NCBI RefSeq assembly: GCF_041807705.1
Contig: NZ_JBGTYY010000002.1
Location: forward strand, 127,231-191,230
Length of the DNA stretch: 64,000 nt
Direction: 5' to 3'
Source: Mannheimia sp041807705
GTDB taxonomy: Bacteria; Pseudomonadota; Gammaproteobacteria; Enterobacterales; Pasteurellaceae
Position numbers and translations under genes: made by a program
The notes under the pieces: generated by a model
What the model saw: the letters and a program-made list of their open reading frames with translations, nothing else
Databases searched by the model: none
Told to the model about the DNA's origin: nothing
Shown: piece by piece, positions 42,923 through 52,533 of the stretch
Numbering within the stretch: the stretch's first letter is position 1
How the letters are laid out: every line of letters begins with the position of its first letter

Positions 42923-43858
42923 TTATAGATTTTGGATTAATTCATCAATCGCTTTACTTAATTTATTGCGATCGTGGCGGTAATAAACATCATCGGCTGA
43001 TAAGTTTTTACGCAATGTCTGAATATGTGCTGGAAGTTCTGATTGTTCATCATCAGTGGTAATCACGCCATTTATGCGAGTTTGTCCGATACAGTTTTCA
43101 ATCCATTCAATTCGTTGATTAAGCGATAAATTCCCTGCAGGGCCGTGTTCTTGCCCGATATTATCAATAAAAATAACCTTAGCTTGGCTTTGACGAATGG
43201 CTTGAGCAATATCCGAAACCAGTAAATTTGGCATAATACTGGTAAAAAAGCTACCCGGTCCGAGCAGTATTAACTCTGCTTCTTGAATGGCAGAAATCGC
43301 TTCTGGCGTACCTAATACAGGCGTATCTAGCTCTAAATGATGGGGTGTTTCAGCAAGTGCATCAATTTGAACCTCGCCTAATACTTTTGTACCGCATTGT
43401 AGCTGTGCAATTAAATGAACAGGCGTTTCTGACATCGGGATAAGTTTTGATCTAACGTGCAATAAATCTCGAACAAGGTTAATACCCTCAAGCGGTCTGA
43501 TTTGCATATTTTCAAGGGCGGTAAGAATAAGATTACCGAGATTGTGCCCACCCAGTTCGCCAGTGCCGCCAAAACGATATTCAAATAGGCGAGAAGCAAC
43601 CGTAGGCTTGACAATAATTTGATTTAAACAGTTGCGTAAATCGCCCCAAGCAATCACACCTTGTTGAGAACGAATACGCCCTGTTGAGCCGCCATTATCG
43701 GTAGTGGCAACAATGCCTGTCAGTCGTTCTTTTAAAAAAGGTAGGGCAGAGAGTAGCCGCCCTAAACCGTGTCCACCACCTAATGCAACAACAGTATTGA
43801 GTTGGTTTAGGTGATGATGGCGAGCGAGCTTTATTTGAGGTAGTTCTTGAGTGTCCAT
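42923..43858 (-). CDS. yvcK: YvcK/YbhK family gluconeogenesis-type factor
   Basis: CofD-like fold protein; the Bacillus homologue YvcK is needed on gluconeogenic carbon sources and binds UDP-sugars, while the function in gamma-proteobacteria is less clear. 311 residues with the phosphate-binding VALGGGHGLGRLLSAL, TTDNGGSTGRIR, GDLRNCLNQI and LLGPGSFFTSIMPNLLV. Start 15 bp after the permease stop, so it is in an operon with the two upstream genes. Confidence 0.88.
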   Translation of the reverse strand: MDTQELPQIKLARHHHLNQLNTVVALGGGHGLGRLLSALPFLKERLTGIVATTDNGGSTGRIRSQQGVIAWGDLRNCLNQIIVKPTVASRLFEYRFGGTGELGGHNLGNLILTALENMQIRPLEGINLVRDLLHVRSKLIPMSETPVHLIAQLQCGTKVLGEVQIDALAETPHHLELDTPVLGTPEAISAIQEAELILLGPGSFFTSIMPNLLVSDIAQAIRQSQAKVIFIDNIGQEHGPAGNLSLNQRIEWIENCIGQTRINGVITTDDEQSELPAHIQTLRKNLSADDVYYRHDRNKLSKAIDELIQNL

Positions 43859-43873
43859 TCTTTGTTAAAACGC

Positions 43874-44950
43874 TTATTTTTCTAAAATAATTGCCTCTGT
43901 ATGGCTAGATGGAATGGCTTGCACAACGGCTTTAACTAATGTTGCTAACGGAATTGCAAAGAATACGCCCCAAAATCCCCATAAACCGCCAAAAATCAGT
44001 ACTGCAATAATAATAGTGAGAGGGTGCAGGTTTACTGCCTCAGAAAATAGATACGGTACAAGTAGGTTTCCATCTAATAATTGGCTGATGATAAAGGCGA
44101 GCATTATATAATAAAAATCAGACGATAAACCAAACTGGAATAAAGCAACCAACATTACGGGAATACTCACTAATACTGCGCCGATGTAAGGAATTAATAC
44201 GGAAATTCCTACTGCAACCGAAAGAAGTAATGGGTAGCGTAAATCAAAAAAGAGGAAGATAATGTAGGTTACCACCCCAACAATCACAATTTCCAAAAAT
44301 TTGCCACGAATATAGTTAGCAATTTGTTGCTGCATTTCAAACCATACACGGGTTGCCAAGCGGCGATTTTGTGGTAAAACGCTGCTAAATGAACGCATTA
44401 GCACTAATTTGTCTTTCAATAAGAAAAACACCATTAACGGCACCAGGAAGGTATAAATACCTAAGCCAACCAAGCTAATAATAGAGTTGATAGAAATCGT
44501 TAAAAGTGATTCACCCATACTCAAAATATTGCTTTTTACGGTATTCATAATGGAATCCACAGTAGCGTAATCCACTAATTCCGGATAATGCTCCGGAAGC
44601 CCTTGTAACCAAGCATTGAGCAAATTAAACATTGACGGCAAATCTTGAATAAAGGTTACCGCTTGGTTCCATAAGGTTGGTAGCAATACCACACCTAAGA
44701 ATGAGAGCAAAGCGATAAAACTTCCTAAAATTAAGATAACGCTCAGTGTTCTAGGTAATTTCAATTTAACCGTTAAAAAACGAGTAGGCCATTCAAGTAA
44801 ATAGGCAAATACAAGGGCAACTAATAGTGGCATTAATAGATCGTTGAAAAAATAAATAATACCGAACCCAATTAACAGAATGCCAAATAAAACCACTATT
44901 TGGGGGTCGGTAAATTTTCTTTGATACCACTCTCGCAACATTTGAAACAT
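43874..44950 (-). CDS. perM: AI-2E family transporter / PerM-like permease
   Basis: Inner-membrane protein of 358 residues with about eight transmembrane helices and the family segments LALVFAYLLEWP-like VALVFAYLLEWPTRF, LLDGNLLVPYLFSEAVNLHPLTIIIAVLIFGGLWGFWGVFFAIPLATLVKA. Substrate not known; members range from autoinducer-2 exporters to Na+/H+ antiporters. Middle gene of methyltransferase-perM-yvcK on the minus strand. Confidence 0.85.
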   Translation of the reverse strand: MFQMLREWYQRKFTDPQIVVLFGILLIGFGIIYFFNDLLMPLLVALVFAYLLEWPTRFLTVKLKLPRTLSVILILGSFIALLSFLGVVLLPTLWNQAVTFIQDLPSMFNLLNAWLQGLPEHYPELVDYATVDSIMNTVKSNILSMGESLLTISINSIISLVGLGIYTFLVPLMVFFLLKDKLVLMRSFSSVLPQNRRLATRVWFEMQQQIANYIRGKFLEIVIVGVVTYIIFLFFDLRYPLLLSVAVGISVLIPYIGAVLVSIPVMLVALFQFGLSSDFYYIMLAFIISQLLDGNLLVPYLFSEAVNLHPLTIIIAVLIFGGLWGFWGVFFAIPLATLVKAVVQAIPSSHTEAIILEK

Positions 44951-44982
44951 ATTTTGTATTGCCTTTTTAACTCACTATAAAA

Positions 44983-45738
44983 TTATTTTTGACTACAAAC
45001 CGCAATAAACCCTAATTTTTGATCAGGATCGTTGAAAATTTTATACATTTTATTAAAGGTTTCACGATTTTCAGGTTTTAACGCATTTCCTACGATTTTC
45101 ATTGCCCCTAACACACCTTCATCGTAAATTAACCCTTTCGGAGAGAGCAATGACATCTCACCTGAAAAAGTTTCTACATTTCTAAAACCACAATGATGGA
45201 ATAGTGCTTTCCAATCTGGCTTTGTAAGTGGCGATACCGTAATATTAATCGCATTACGCAGTTCCGCTAATAATTCATCGGCATTGTCGGTGTTGAGCAT
45301 AATATCGTGTGTAAGTAAAAAACCGTTTGGTTTTAACACTCGGAGATATTCACGAATTGCTTTCTCTTTAGCTTCTTGTGGAAGCATTGTCAGCATTGCT
45401 TCGTTAATCACAATATCAAAACTTTCATCTTCAAATGGCAGTTTTGTTGCATTCGCTCTTTGCACTTGAACTAAATGCTCAACTTCTTGATATTTGATGT
45501 TTTCACGGGCTTTTTCAAGTGCTTCTTCGTCTAAATCAACGCCAATAATTTGGCATTCAAACTGTTTAGCCAACTGGATAGCGGTTGTACCCATATTACA
45601 GGCAACTTCTAATACTTTTTTATCTTTCGAAAAATCACCGCTTCCAATTAACCAATCCGTAGCAAGTTTTCCACCCGGACGTAAACGAGTTTTGCCTAAG
45701 CGAGCTAAAAAATGATGTCCAACTTCTTCTTTTTTCAT
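44983..45738 (-). CDS. Class I SAM-dependent methyltransferase
   Basis: 251 residues with a Rossmann methyltransferase core: motif I VLEVACNMGTTAIQLA, then IGVDLDEEALEKA and motif II/III FDIVINEAMLTMLPQ. An N-terminal helix KKEEVGHHFLARLGKTRLRPGGKLATDWL and a C-terminal ISLLSPKGLIYDEGVLG-like cap probably define the acceptor. The substrate cannot be named. First gene of a three-gene minus-strand run. Confidence 0.8.
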   Translation of the reverse strand: MKKEEVGHHFLARLGKTRLRPGGKLATDWLIGSGDFSKDKKVLEVACNMGTTAIQLAKQFECQIIGVDLDEEALEKARENIKYQEVEHLVQVQRANATKLPFEDESFDIVINEAMLTMLPQEAKEKAIREYLRVLKPNGFLLTHDIMLNTDNADELLAELRNAINITVSPLTKPDWKALFHHCGFRNVETFSGEMSLLSPKGLIYDEGVLGAMKIVGNALKPENRETFNKMYKIFNDPDQKLGFIAVCSQK

Positions 45739-45878
45739 AATAAAACCTCTGAATTTGCAAAATAATCTGAAAATATGACAGCTTGCATTGAAATTTTTAC
45801 AATTATACCCAATTTTTATATACAGCGGCAGATGAATTTGACAGAATATTGCCTACTTTTTATGAAGAGGAAAATAGT

Positions 45879-46088
45879 ATGACGAAACAAAATAATGGCT
45901 ATCTCCATCAACGAGGTGAAATCAAAGAAAGTGCAGTAAAAGCATTAGTTACAGATCCGCTTTTTAGACATAAAGTTGAAAAGAACCGTAAAGGTAAAGG
46001 CAGCTACCGCAGACACGAGAAGCATAAAAATGTGGCTTATGGAAAAAATGAAACCCCATTTAAAAATGTTCAAAGAGAGCCTTTTTAA
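45879..46088 (+). CDS. arfA: Alternative ribosome-rescue factor ArfA
   Basis: Backup to tmRNA: recruits RF2 to ribosomes stalled on mRNAs lacking a stop codon. The core IKESAVKALVTDPLFRHKVEKNRKGKGSYRRHEKHKN matches ArfA closely. 69 residues from the ATG at 45879, behind GAAGAGGA; a TTG at 45849 in the same frame is unlikely. The last 12 codons and the stop lie in a hairpin (46051-46097), the feature by which arfA mRNA is made non-stop and the protein kept under tmRNA control. The C-terminal residues after about NVAYGKN would be lost in the active form. Confidence 0.9.
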   Translation: MTKQNNGYLHQRGEIKESAVKALVTDPLFRHKVEKNRKGKGSYRRHEKHKNVAYGKNETPFKNVQREPF

Positions 46089-46100
46089 ATGGGGTTTTAA
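46051..46100. terminator. Hairpin overlapping the arfA stop codon
   Basis: Bases 46051-46066 and 46082-46097 are perfect 16-nt complements; loop 15 nt; then TTAATTTG. The arfA TAA (46086-46088) is inside the 3' arm. It can act as a terminator for arfA and, read from the other strand, for bioD, or as an RNase III target. Confidence 0.8.
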
Positions 46101-46108
46101 TTTGAGTG

Positions 46109-46828
46109 TTACTTGCTGAAATAGTCAAATAAGGGGGCTGGGTTTTGAATATAAGTGGATAGCTGTTTTCGTTCCGGTTGCCCCATATAAGGGATCTGCC
46201 CTAATAATGGAGTATTAATTTTTTGCGTAAGTAACTCAATTAATTCGTGATAATGGCGTAAACCCGGATTAACTCGATTTGCTATCCAACCAATTAATTT
46301 TCCGCCACGTTGTAGAATTTCATTTGCCGTCAGCAAAGCGTGATTGACACAACCTTCTTTAATTCCCACCACTAATACCACTGGCATATCATTTTGAATT
46401 ACCCAATCAGCAAAGCTGTAGTCTTTGTTGATCGGGGTTAGCCAGCCATAAGTGCCTTCAACCACCACATTAGGGAATTTAGCTTCTAGCCTAGCCAAAT
46501 CACTATTCAATTTTTCTAATTGAATGTGATGAACGGCATCAAGTGCAGCAAAGACAGGTGTGCTGGAGTGAATAAAGGTATAGCTGTTAATATCACGATA
46601 GCTTACTTCTTTAGGGCAACTGTCTAAAATCGTCAATACATCGGAATTATCTTCCGCGGCATAATCATATTGAGTTGGCTCGGTTGGCAATGAATCATCA
46701 CCACCGCATGCAATCGGTTTATAGCCAACTACAGGAAATCCTTGTTCAGTAAGTATTTGGATAATAGCTCTTGTAACAATTGTCTTTCCTACATTGGTAT
46801 CTGTTCCAGTAATAAATAATGATGGCAT
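46109..46828 (-). CDS. bioD: Dethiobiotin synthetase
   Basis: ATP-dependent ring closure from diaminopelargonic acid to dethiobiotin. P-loop GTDTNVGKT at residues 7-15, GYKPIACGG, VEGTYGWLTPI (family: EGAGGWxxP) and the C-terminal GQIPY. 239 residues from the ATG at 46828, behind AAGGA; the frame extends to 46873 without family similarity. The other biotin genes (bioA, F, C, B) are not in this window. Confidence 0.92.
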   Translation of the reverse strand: MPSLFITGTDTNVGKTIVTRAIIQILTEQGFPVVGYKPIACGGDDSLPTEPTQYDYAAEDNSDVLTILDSCPKEVSYRDINSYTFIHSSTPVFAALDAVHHIQLEKLNSDLARLEAKFPNVVVEGTYGWLTPINKDYSFADWVIQNDMPVVLVVGIKEGCVNHALLTANEILQRGGKLIGWIANRVNPGLRHYHELIELLTQKINTPLLGQIPYMGQPERKQLSTYIQNPAPLFDYFSK

Positions 46829-46880
46829 TACAAATTCCTTTGACAAAAAATTTACGTTCTGTAGTTTAACCAAGAAAAAA

Positions 46881-48068
46881 TTAATTTATACTGTCCTTGA
46901 TCAAATTTCCGTTATAAATTCCTTGTTTTATGGCAGAACAAGCAATTAATGGGCTATTCCAATCATATTGGCTGGTTACTAAATCAATTTTCAGATCTTG
47001 TTGTAATAAATTTTTATGTAATTTTGCCGAAAGTTGGTCAAACAACGGCTCTTTTATCCGAAGTAGAGGAGAGTTGAACATAATTTTCTCACTCGAGAAA
47101 ATATTGACTAAATTCATTAATGCATAGGCTAAATTGTCGGTAATATGCTCTAAAATAGTTAATGCAAGCGGTTGATTTTCCTCAATTTTTTGACAGAATA
47201 AGCTGATTTTTTGTTCTGGCGTGGCTAAATCATTTGGTAAATATTTATCAATTAATTGCACAATAGCAGGAAAAGTGACTTGATTAATCAGTTTATAACG
47301 ATCGATCGCTTCCAACTCAGGAACGGTTTCATCACTTAATTGGCTAAATTTTGGCAGTTGCATATTATCCACATTCATTTTTGATTGTTTATGTAATAAA
47401 TTACCGTTTAATAATACGCTTACGTTTATAGTGTCATCTAATTCAATGAAAATGACATTGTTTTGGCTAATCAAAGAGCCCACTGTCGATTCTGCCAATA
47501 GCCACAATTGAAAATGTTCACTTAATAAAATTGGACAATCAAATAATGAAGCAAGTTTAGGTGTGATATAGCAAAGCATATTATGATTACCTAATTGTAT
47601 AATGCTCCCTTTTTCCGCATTAATTCTACCTACAACACTTACCGAAACAGCAAGTAACTGTTCGTTATTGATAGTGTAAGCTTGCTGGAAATTGTCGATA
47701 AACTTCAAAATGTACTCATCTAATTGAGCATAGTTTTGAGGCGAGATTGTACAATCTTGCTTGCGGATTTGCTTACCATTTAATTGACAAAGCGAAATTT
47801 CAACCTTATGCGGTGAAACTGTTACGCATAATAATTGCCAAAAGAAATTCGAAACAGCTAAGCCAACAGAGGGGCGACCTCGTGCTAGGGTATTTTGCAC
47901 CGTTCTTTCTAAAATAAAATGGCTATCTATCAATATTTTAGTCAGGTTAGTAACAGAAGCTGGAGCTAAGCCAGAGAGTTTAGCTAAATCAGTTCTTGAA
48001 ATTAATTCAAATTGCTCGATGAGATAGTAAATTTTACCTAAGTGTAAGGCTTTGTTATCGGAAAACAT
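46881..48068 (-). CDS. ROK family transcriptional regulator (Mlc/NagC type), zinc motif lost
   Basis: 395 residues with an N-terminal winged HTH (LISRTDLAKLSGLAPASVTNLTKILIDSHFILE) as in Mlc/NagC, then a ROK fold. The sugar-binding and zinc motif normally found as GHxxxxxxxxxCxCGxxGCLE is absent: the corresponding stretch reads KMNVDNMQLPKFSQLSDETVP, with no cysteine cluster. The regulator has therefore diverged and may not sense sugar or interact with EIIB in the standard way. A CRP box lies 80-95 bp upstream in the gap shared with rnd. Confidence 0.82.
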   Translation of the reverse strand: MFSDNKALHLGKIYYLIEQFELISRTDLAKLSGLAPASVTNLTKILIDSHFILERTVQNTLARGRPSVGLAVSNFFWQLLCVTVSPHKVEISLCQLNGKQIRKQDCTISPQNYAQLDEYILKFIDNFQQAYTINNEQLLAVSVSVVGRINAEKGSIIQLGNHNMLCYITPKLASLFDCPILLSEHFQLWLLAESTVGSLISQNNVIFIELDDTINVSVLLNGNLLHKQSKMNVDNMQLPKFSQLSDETVPELEAIDRYKLINQVTFPAIVQLIDKYLPNDLATPEQKISLFCQKIEENQPLALTILEHITDNLAYALMNLVNIFSSEKIMFNSPLLRIKEPLFDQLSAKLHKNLLQQDLKIDLVTSQYDWNSPLIACSAIKQGIYNGNLIKDSIN

Positions 48069-48147
48069 TTAAAAATCCCTTTTATCATTTTGATGGCGGC
48101 AATTATTTTTTGATCTAAAAAAAATAACAATCTTTTTTTGTTTATAA

Positions 48148-48163
48148 TGAGAGATAGATCACA
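48148..48163. promoter_or_regulatory. Candidate CRP site between the ROK gene and rnd
   Basis: TGAGA-N6-TCACA. It lies in the divergent promoter region and could act on either gene; Mlc/NagC-type genes are commonly CRP-linked. Confidence 0.4.
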
Positions 48164-48201
48164 TAATTATTTTACGCTTTAAAAAAATTACGGAAACAGG
48201 T

Positions 48202-49320
48202 ATGACATCGTTAATTAGTTATAAATGGGTGGAAACAAACGAACAACTGGCGGCAGTATGCGAAGAGGCTAAAAAAGTAAATATCGTAGCTCTTGATACT
48301 GAGTTTATCCGCACCCGTACTTATTACCCTATATTAGGTTTAATTCAGTTATATGATGGTAAGCAAGTTAGTTTAATCGACCCTATGACGATTTCTGATT
48401 TCTCGCCTTTTGTCTCATTATTGGTAGACAAAAGTACAATAAAAGTGTTGCACGCCTGTAGTGAAGACTTAGAAGTTTTTGAGCATCAATTCAAACAATT
48501 ACCAGAACCAATGCTTGATACGCAAATTATGGCGAGTTTTGCGGGAGTAGGAATATCAATGGGCTTTGCGAAATTAGTTTCCCATTATTTAGAAGTTGAA
48601 CTGGATAAAGGGGCTTCTCGCACAGATTGGCTTGCTCGCCCCTTAACTGAGCAACAGTTACAGTATGCAGCAGCAGATGTGTGGTATCTATTACCTATTT
48701 ATGAAAAATTGGCTGAGGAATTAGCAAAGGGCAGCTGGCAAAATGCGGTTAAAGAAGAGTGTGAGGCAATATCAGCTAAAATTAAGCGAGTTGAAGATAA
48801 AACCAAAGCCTACAAAAATATTGCTAATGCGTGGCGATTAAACCAGCAAGAGTTAGCTATCTTACAAGTTTTAGCTAAATGGCGGATTGATGAAGCAGAA
48901 AAACGAGATCTGGCGTTAAATTTTGTGGTAAAAGAAGCTAACTTATTTCAGATTGCCAAGATACAACCAAAACATACCTCTCAATTATTAGAATTTATGC
49001 ACCCAAGTGAGGTTCGAATTCACGGCAAAAAAATTCTCTGGTTAGTTGAGCAAGGAAAATCGGTTAAGCCTGACGATTATCCTATGCTTATTCAGCGGTT
49101 AGTGGACGAAAAAGGCTACAAATATAGTATGCAAGCGATGTTGCAAAAATTAGCTGAAATTCGACCACTTGATCTTGCCCCAGAACTGATTGCCAGCAAA
49201 CGCCAATTAAACCAATTATTTAAATGGTTTATTGATGACAAGCCACAAGAAAAAATGCCTGAATTGTTGATTGGCTGGCGTAAGCCCTTCGGCGAACAAT
49301 TATTATCGATTTTATTGTAA
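48202..49320 (+). CDS. rnd: Ribonuclease D
   Basis: 3'-5' exoribonuclease of tRNA maturation. DEDDy active site: VALDTEFIRTRTYYP (Asp, Glu), HACSEDLEVF (Asp) and YAAADVWYLLPIYEKL (Asp with Tyr); one or two HRDC domains follow (about 210-370). 372 residues. Divergent from the ROK regulator; lrp follows after 56 bp. Confidence 0.94.
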   Translation: MTSLISYKWVETNEQLAAVCEEAKKVNIVALDTEFIRTRTYYPILGLIQLYDGKQVSLIDPMTISDFSPFVSLLVDKSTIKVLHACSEDLEVFEHQFKQLPEPMLDTQIMASFAGVGISMGFAKLVSHYLEVELDKGASRTDWLARPLTEQQLQYAAADVWYLLPIYEKLAEELAKGSWQNAVKEECEAISAKIKRVEDKTKAYKNIANAWRLNQQELAILQVLAKWRIDEAEKRDLALNFVVKEANLFQIAKIQPKHTSQLLEFMHPSEVRIHGKKILWLVEQGKSVKPDDYPMLIQRLVDEKGYKYSMQAMLQKLAEIRPLDLAPELIASKRQLNQLFKWFIDDKPQEKMPELLIGWRKPFGEQLLSILL

Positions 49321-49376
49321 AATTAATTAGGACTATTTGTATTTAGCACAGTATAATTGTCTAAAAAGGAGTAAAT

Positions 49377-49859
49377 ATGGAACATAAAAAACTACCTAAA
49401 GCACTAGATGCTATTGATTTAAAAATCTTAAATGAGCTACAGCGTAACGGAAAAATCTCAAATATTGAGTTATCAAAACGAGTAGGACTCTCGCCAACGC
49501 CTTGTTTAGAGCGAGTTAAACGCCTTGAAAAAAATAATGTGATTACAGGTTACAAAGCTTTATTAAACCCAGAATTGTTAGATGCCCCTTTATTGGTTAT
49601 CGTGGAAATTACCCTTGTCCGAGGTAAGCCAGATGTATTTGAGGAATTTAATAAAGCAATCCAGCAGTTAGACGAAATTCAAGAATGTCATTTAGTATCG
49701 GGGGATTTCGATTATCTATTAAAAACCCGTGTGGCAGATATGGCAGCATATCGTAAATTACTGGGTACAACCTTATTACGTTTACCCGGTGTGAATGACA
49801 CTCGAACCTATGTGGTAATGGAAGAAGTGAAACAAACTAACTATTTGTTGTTAAAGTAA
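49377..49859 (+). CDS. lrp: Leucine-responsive regulatory protein
   Basis: Global feast/famine regulator. 160 residues: an N-terminal HTH (LDAIDLKILNELQRNGKISNIELSKRVGLSPTPCLERVKRLE) and a C-terminal RAM ligand domain with ECHLVSGDFDYLLKTRV. The ATG follows AAAAGGAG. ftsK is 10 bp downstream, the conserved lrp-ftsK order. Confidence 0.95.
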   Translation: MEHKKLPKALDAIDLKILNELQRNGKISNIELSKRVGLSPTPCLERVKRLEKNNVITGYKALLNPELLDAPLLVIVEITLVRGKPDVFEEFNKAIQQLDEIQECHLVSGDFDYLLKTRVADMAAYRKLLGTTLLRLPGVNDTRTYVVMEEVKQTNYLLLK

Positions 49860-49869
49860 GGAGAATTGA

Positions 49870-52533
49870 GTGTTAGAACAACTCAAACCACATTTAAAGG
49901 GTAAAGAGACGTTAATTAAATTCGTGCTTCTATTAGCCTGTCTATTTGGTATTTATTTGTTAGTTGCGTGGGCAAGTTATAGCCCGTTAGATAATGCGTG
50001 GACAGCAGCAAGCACGCTTACACAAAAAACCTTAAATAAAGCAGGTGGTTTTGGTGCTTGGAGCATTGATATGCTTTATGCTATGTTTGGGAAAGTGACC
50101 GTGTTAGTCCCTTTTACATTAATCATTTCATCAATTTATGTGTTAGGAATGGGGCTAAGCTCTGAGATGAAATGGAAAACTTTTTGTTTTCGCTTAATTA
50201 GTTTTATCTTACTGATGGTTGGACTTTCAGGCTTATTTAGCGTGCTTTTCTCAAACACAGCTTACTATCTTTCTGGTGGGTTTATTGGCGGAATTTGGCA
50301 ATCTGTACTTTCTGAAGCGATAGGTCAGTTTGGTGCGTTATTGATTGCGATGATTTGTACTGTTGCAGGTTTATATTTCTGTTCAGCTCAATCACTCTTA
50401 CCGATTTTATTGCAGTTCTATGATTGGTTGATGGCAAAAACAGACGATCGTAAGTCTGATGAAGCCTCGTACAATTTGCAAGATTCGGAGCAAAATCAAC
50501 CGCTTTCAGTTGAACAAGAAACAGCTGCTGAGGTTGAGGAGGAAAAACAGCCGCAATTTACCGATATCTCAGCATTCAAACGCCCAAATATTAGCGGTTT
50601 AAGACAATCTACTACTGAAACAAATAGTAGTGAAATGTATGATATTGAGCAAGACTTAACACTCCCAACCATTAATATCAATACTCAACTTGAATCTACT
50701 GGTGAGATTATTGAACAAGTTGAATCTGAAGAATTGGATTATCGCTCGCAGTATATTCAAACAAATGAAGTGCAAATGCCGACAATTCGTTTAAATACCG
50801 CAATTGAAAATGCGGTTGAGGCTACAACATCATTTACCGAGACAATTCAAAACGACGTAATCACGCCTCAAATCCAACTGGAAAATAGCATTGAGGAAGA
50901 GGTTGAAGAAGAAATTGATGATGTACGTGAAATTACGCCTGAATTTATGGTAGCACCACCGAAAGCAATGAAAGAGGTTACGGAACAGCCAAATTACCCG
51001 AAAGGTTATGGTGATACTTTAATTCACCCACTGTTACAACGAAAAGTAACTACTGAGAAACCAACAACCCCATTGCCAACATTAGATTTGTTAGATAAAG
51101 CGCCTGTGCAAATACAGCAAATTACCGAGCAAGAAATTCGTGATACTTCCGTGCGTTTAGAGGCGGAATTAGCCAATTTTGGAGTGAAGGCGACAGTTGA
51201 AGATGTATTAGTCGGTCCTGTAGTTACTCGCTATGAAATTCAACCTGCAGCGGGAGTTAAAGCTTCAAAAATTACTAATCTTGCGAGTGATATTGCTCGT
51301 GGTTTAATGTTTAAGGCAATTCGTATTACCGAAGTTATCCCAAATAAGCCTTATATGGGAATTGAAACCCCAAACAAACAGCGTGAAACTGTGTGGTTGC
51401 GTGATGTATTAGATAGCGATGAATTCCGTAATACCACCGCAACCTTGCCGATGGCGTTAGGTAAAGATATTAGTGGTGAGCCGGTTGTGGTGGATATGGC
51501 GAAAATGCCACACTTATTAGTAGCAGGGCAAACAGGTGGTGGTAAATCGGTTGGTGTGAATACAATGATTTTAAGCTTGTTATTCAAACTTACACCAGAG
51601 CAAGTTCGCTTTATTATGATTGACCCGAAAGTGGTGGAACTTTCTATTTACAATGATATTCCGCACCTATTAACGCCTGTGGTAACCGATATGAAAAAGG
51701 CAGCCAATGCGTTACGCTGGGCGGTGGAAGAAATGGAACGCCGTTATATTTTAGTCAGCCATTTACAGGTGCGTAATATTGAAGGCTACAATGCGAAAAT
51801 TGACCAAGCAGCGGCAATGAATTTACCGATTCCTGATCCAACGTGGCGACCGGGTGACTCAATGGATAGCTTACCACCGCCACTACAAAAATTAAGCTAT
51901 ATTGTGTTAATTGTGGATGAGTTTGCGGATTTAATGATGTCTGCCGGCAAAGAAGTAGAAGAGTACATTATGCGAATTGCCCAAAAAGCAAGGGCGGTGG
52001 GTATTCACTTAATTCTTGCGACACAACGCCCATCAACTGACGTTATTACAGGGGTAATTAAGGCGAATATCCCAAGCCGAATTGCCTTTACGGTGGCGAG
52101 CCAAATCGACTCAAGAACGATTTTAGATTCTGGTGGTGCGGAAGCCTTATTAGGGCGAGGCGATATGTTGTACTCTGGAGCAGGCAGCCCTGATATTATT
52201 CGTGTGCACGGTGCGTTTATGAAAGATGAAGAAGTGCAACGTGTGGCGGACAACTGGCGAGCAAGAGGAAAACCTAACTATCTGGATAGCATTGTTGAGT
52301 CTAAATCAGAAGATAATAATGGTAAAAATGAGAATGCAGGAGGCGATTTAGATCCGCTATTTGATGAGGTAGTCGAATATGTAGTTGAAACAGGTTCTGT
52401 TTCTATCAGTAATATTCAACGTCGCTTCTCACTCGGGTTTAATCGGGCTGCGAGAATTGTGGATCAAATGGAAGCACAAGGCATTGTATCCGAACCAGGC
52501 AAAGGTGGAAAACGAGAAGTGCTTGCAAGGTAA
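49870..52533 (+). CDS. ftsK: DNA translocase FtsK
   Basis: Septal DNA pump that clears the dif region and activates XerCD. N-terminal membrane domain with four or five helices (about residues 15-195), an acidic, low-complexity linker (about 200-400) much shorter than in E. coli, then the motor with Walker A GQTGGGKS (553-560) and Walker B IVLIVDEFADLM, and a gamma winged helix (LDPLFDEVVEYVVETGSVSISNIQRRF to the end) that reads KOPS sites. 887 residues. GTG start 6 nt behind AGGAG. The stop is just inside the left copy of the duplicated assembly junction. Confidence 0.95.
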   Translation: MLEQLKPHLKGKETLIKFVLLLACLFGIYLLVAWASYSPLDNAWTAASTLTQKTLNKAGGFGAWSIDMLYAMFGKVTVLVPFTLIISSIYVLGMGLSSEMKWKTFCFRLISFILLMVGLSGLFSVLFSNTAYYLSGGFIGGIWQSVLSEAIGQFGALLIAMICTVAGLYFCSAQSLLPILLQFYDWLMAKTDDRKSDEASYNLQDSEQNQPLSVEQETAAEVEEEKQPQFTDISAFKRPNISGLRQSTTETNSSEMYDIEQDLTLPTININTQLESTGEIIEQVESEELDYRSQYIQTNEVQMPTIRLNTAIENAVEATTSFTETIQNDVITPQIQLENSIEEEVEEEIDDVREITPEFMVAPPKAMKEVTEQPNYPKGYGDTLIHPLLQRKVTTEKPTTPLPTLDLLDKAPVQIQQITEQEIRDTSVRLEAELANFGVKATVEDVLVGPVVTRYEIQPAAGVKASKITNLASDIARGLMFKAIRITEVIPNKPYMGIETPNKQRETVWLRDVLDSDEFRNTTATLPMALGKDISGEPVVVDMAKMPHLLVAGQTGGGKSVGVNTMILSLLFKLTPEQVRFIMIDPKVVELSIYNDIPHLLTPVVTDMKKAANALRWAVEEMERRYILVSHLQVRNIEGYNAKIDQAAAMNLPIPDPTWRPGDSMDSLPPPLQKLSYIVLIVDEFADLMMSAGKEVEEYIMRIAQKARAVGIHLILATQRPSTDVITGVIKANIPSRIAFTVASQIDSRTILDSGGAEALLGRGDMLYSGAGSPDIIRVHGAFMKDEEVQRVADNWRARGKPNYLDSIVESKSEDNNGKNENAGGDLDPLFDEVVEYVVETGSVSISNIQRRFSLGFNRAARIVDQMEAQGIVSEPGKGGKREVLAR

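Noticed and set aside
45849..45878. TTG start for arfA
   Set aside because: The ATG at 45879 has a good ribosome-binding site, and the extra residues are not ArfA-like.
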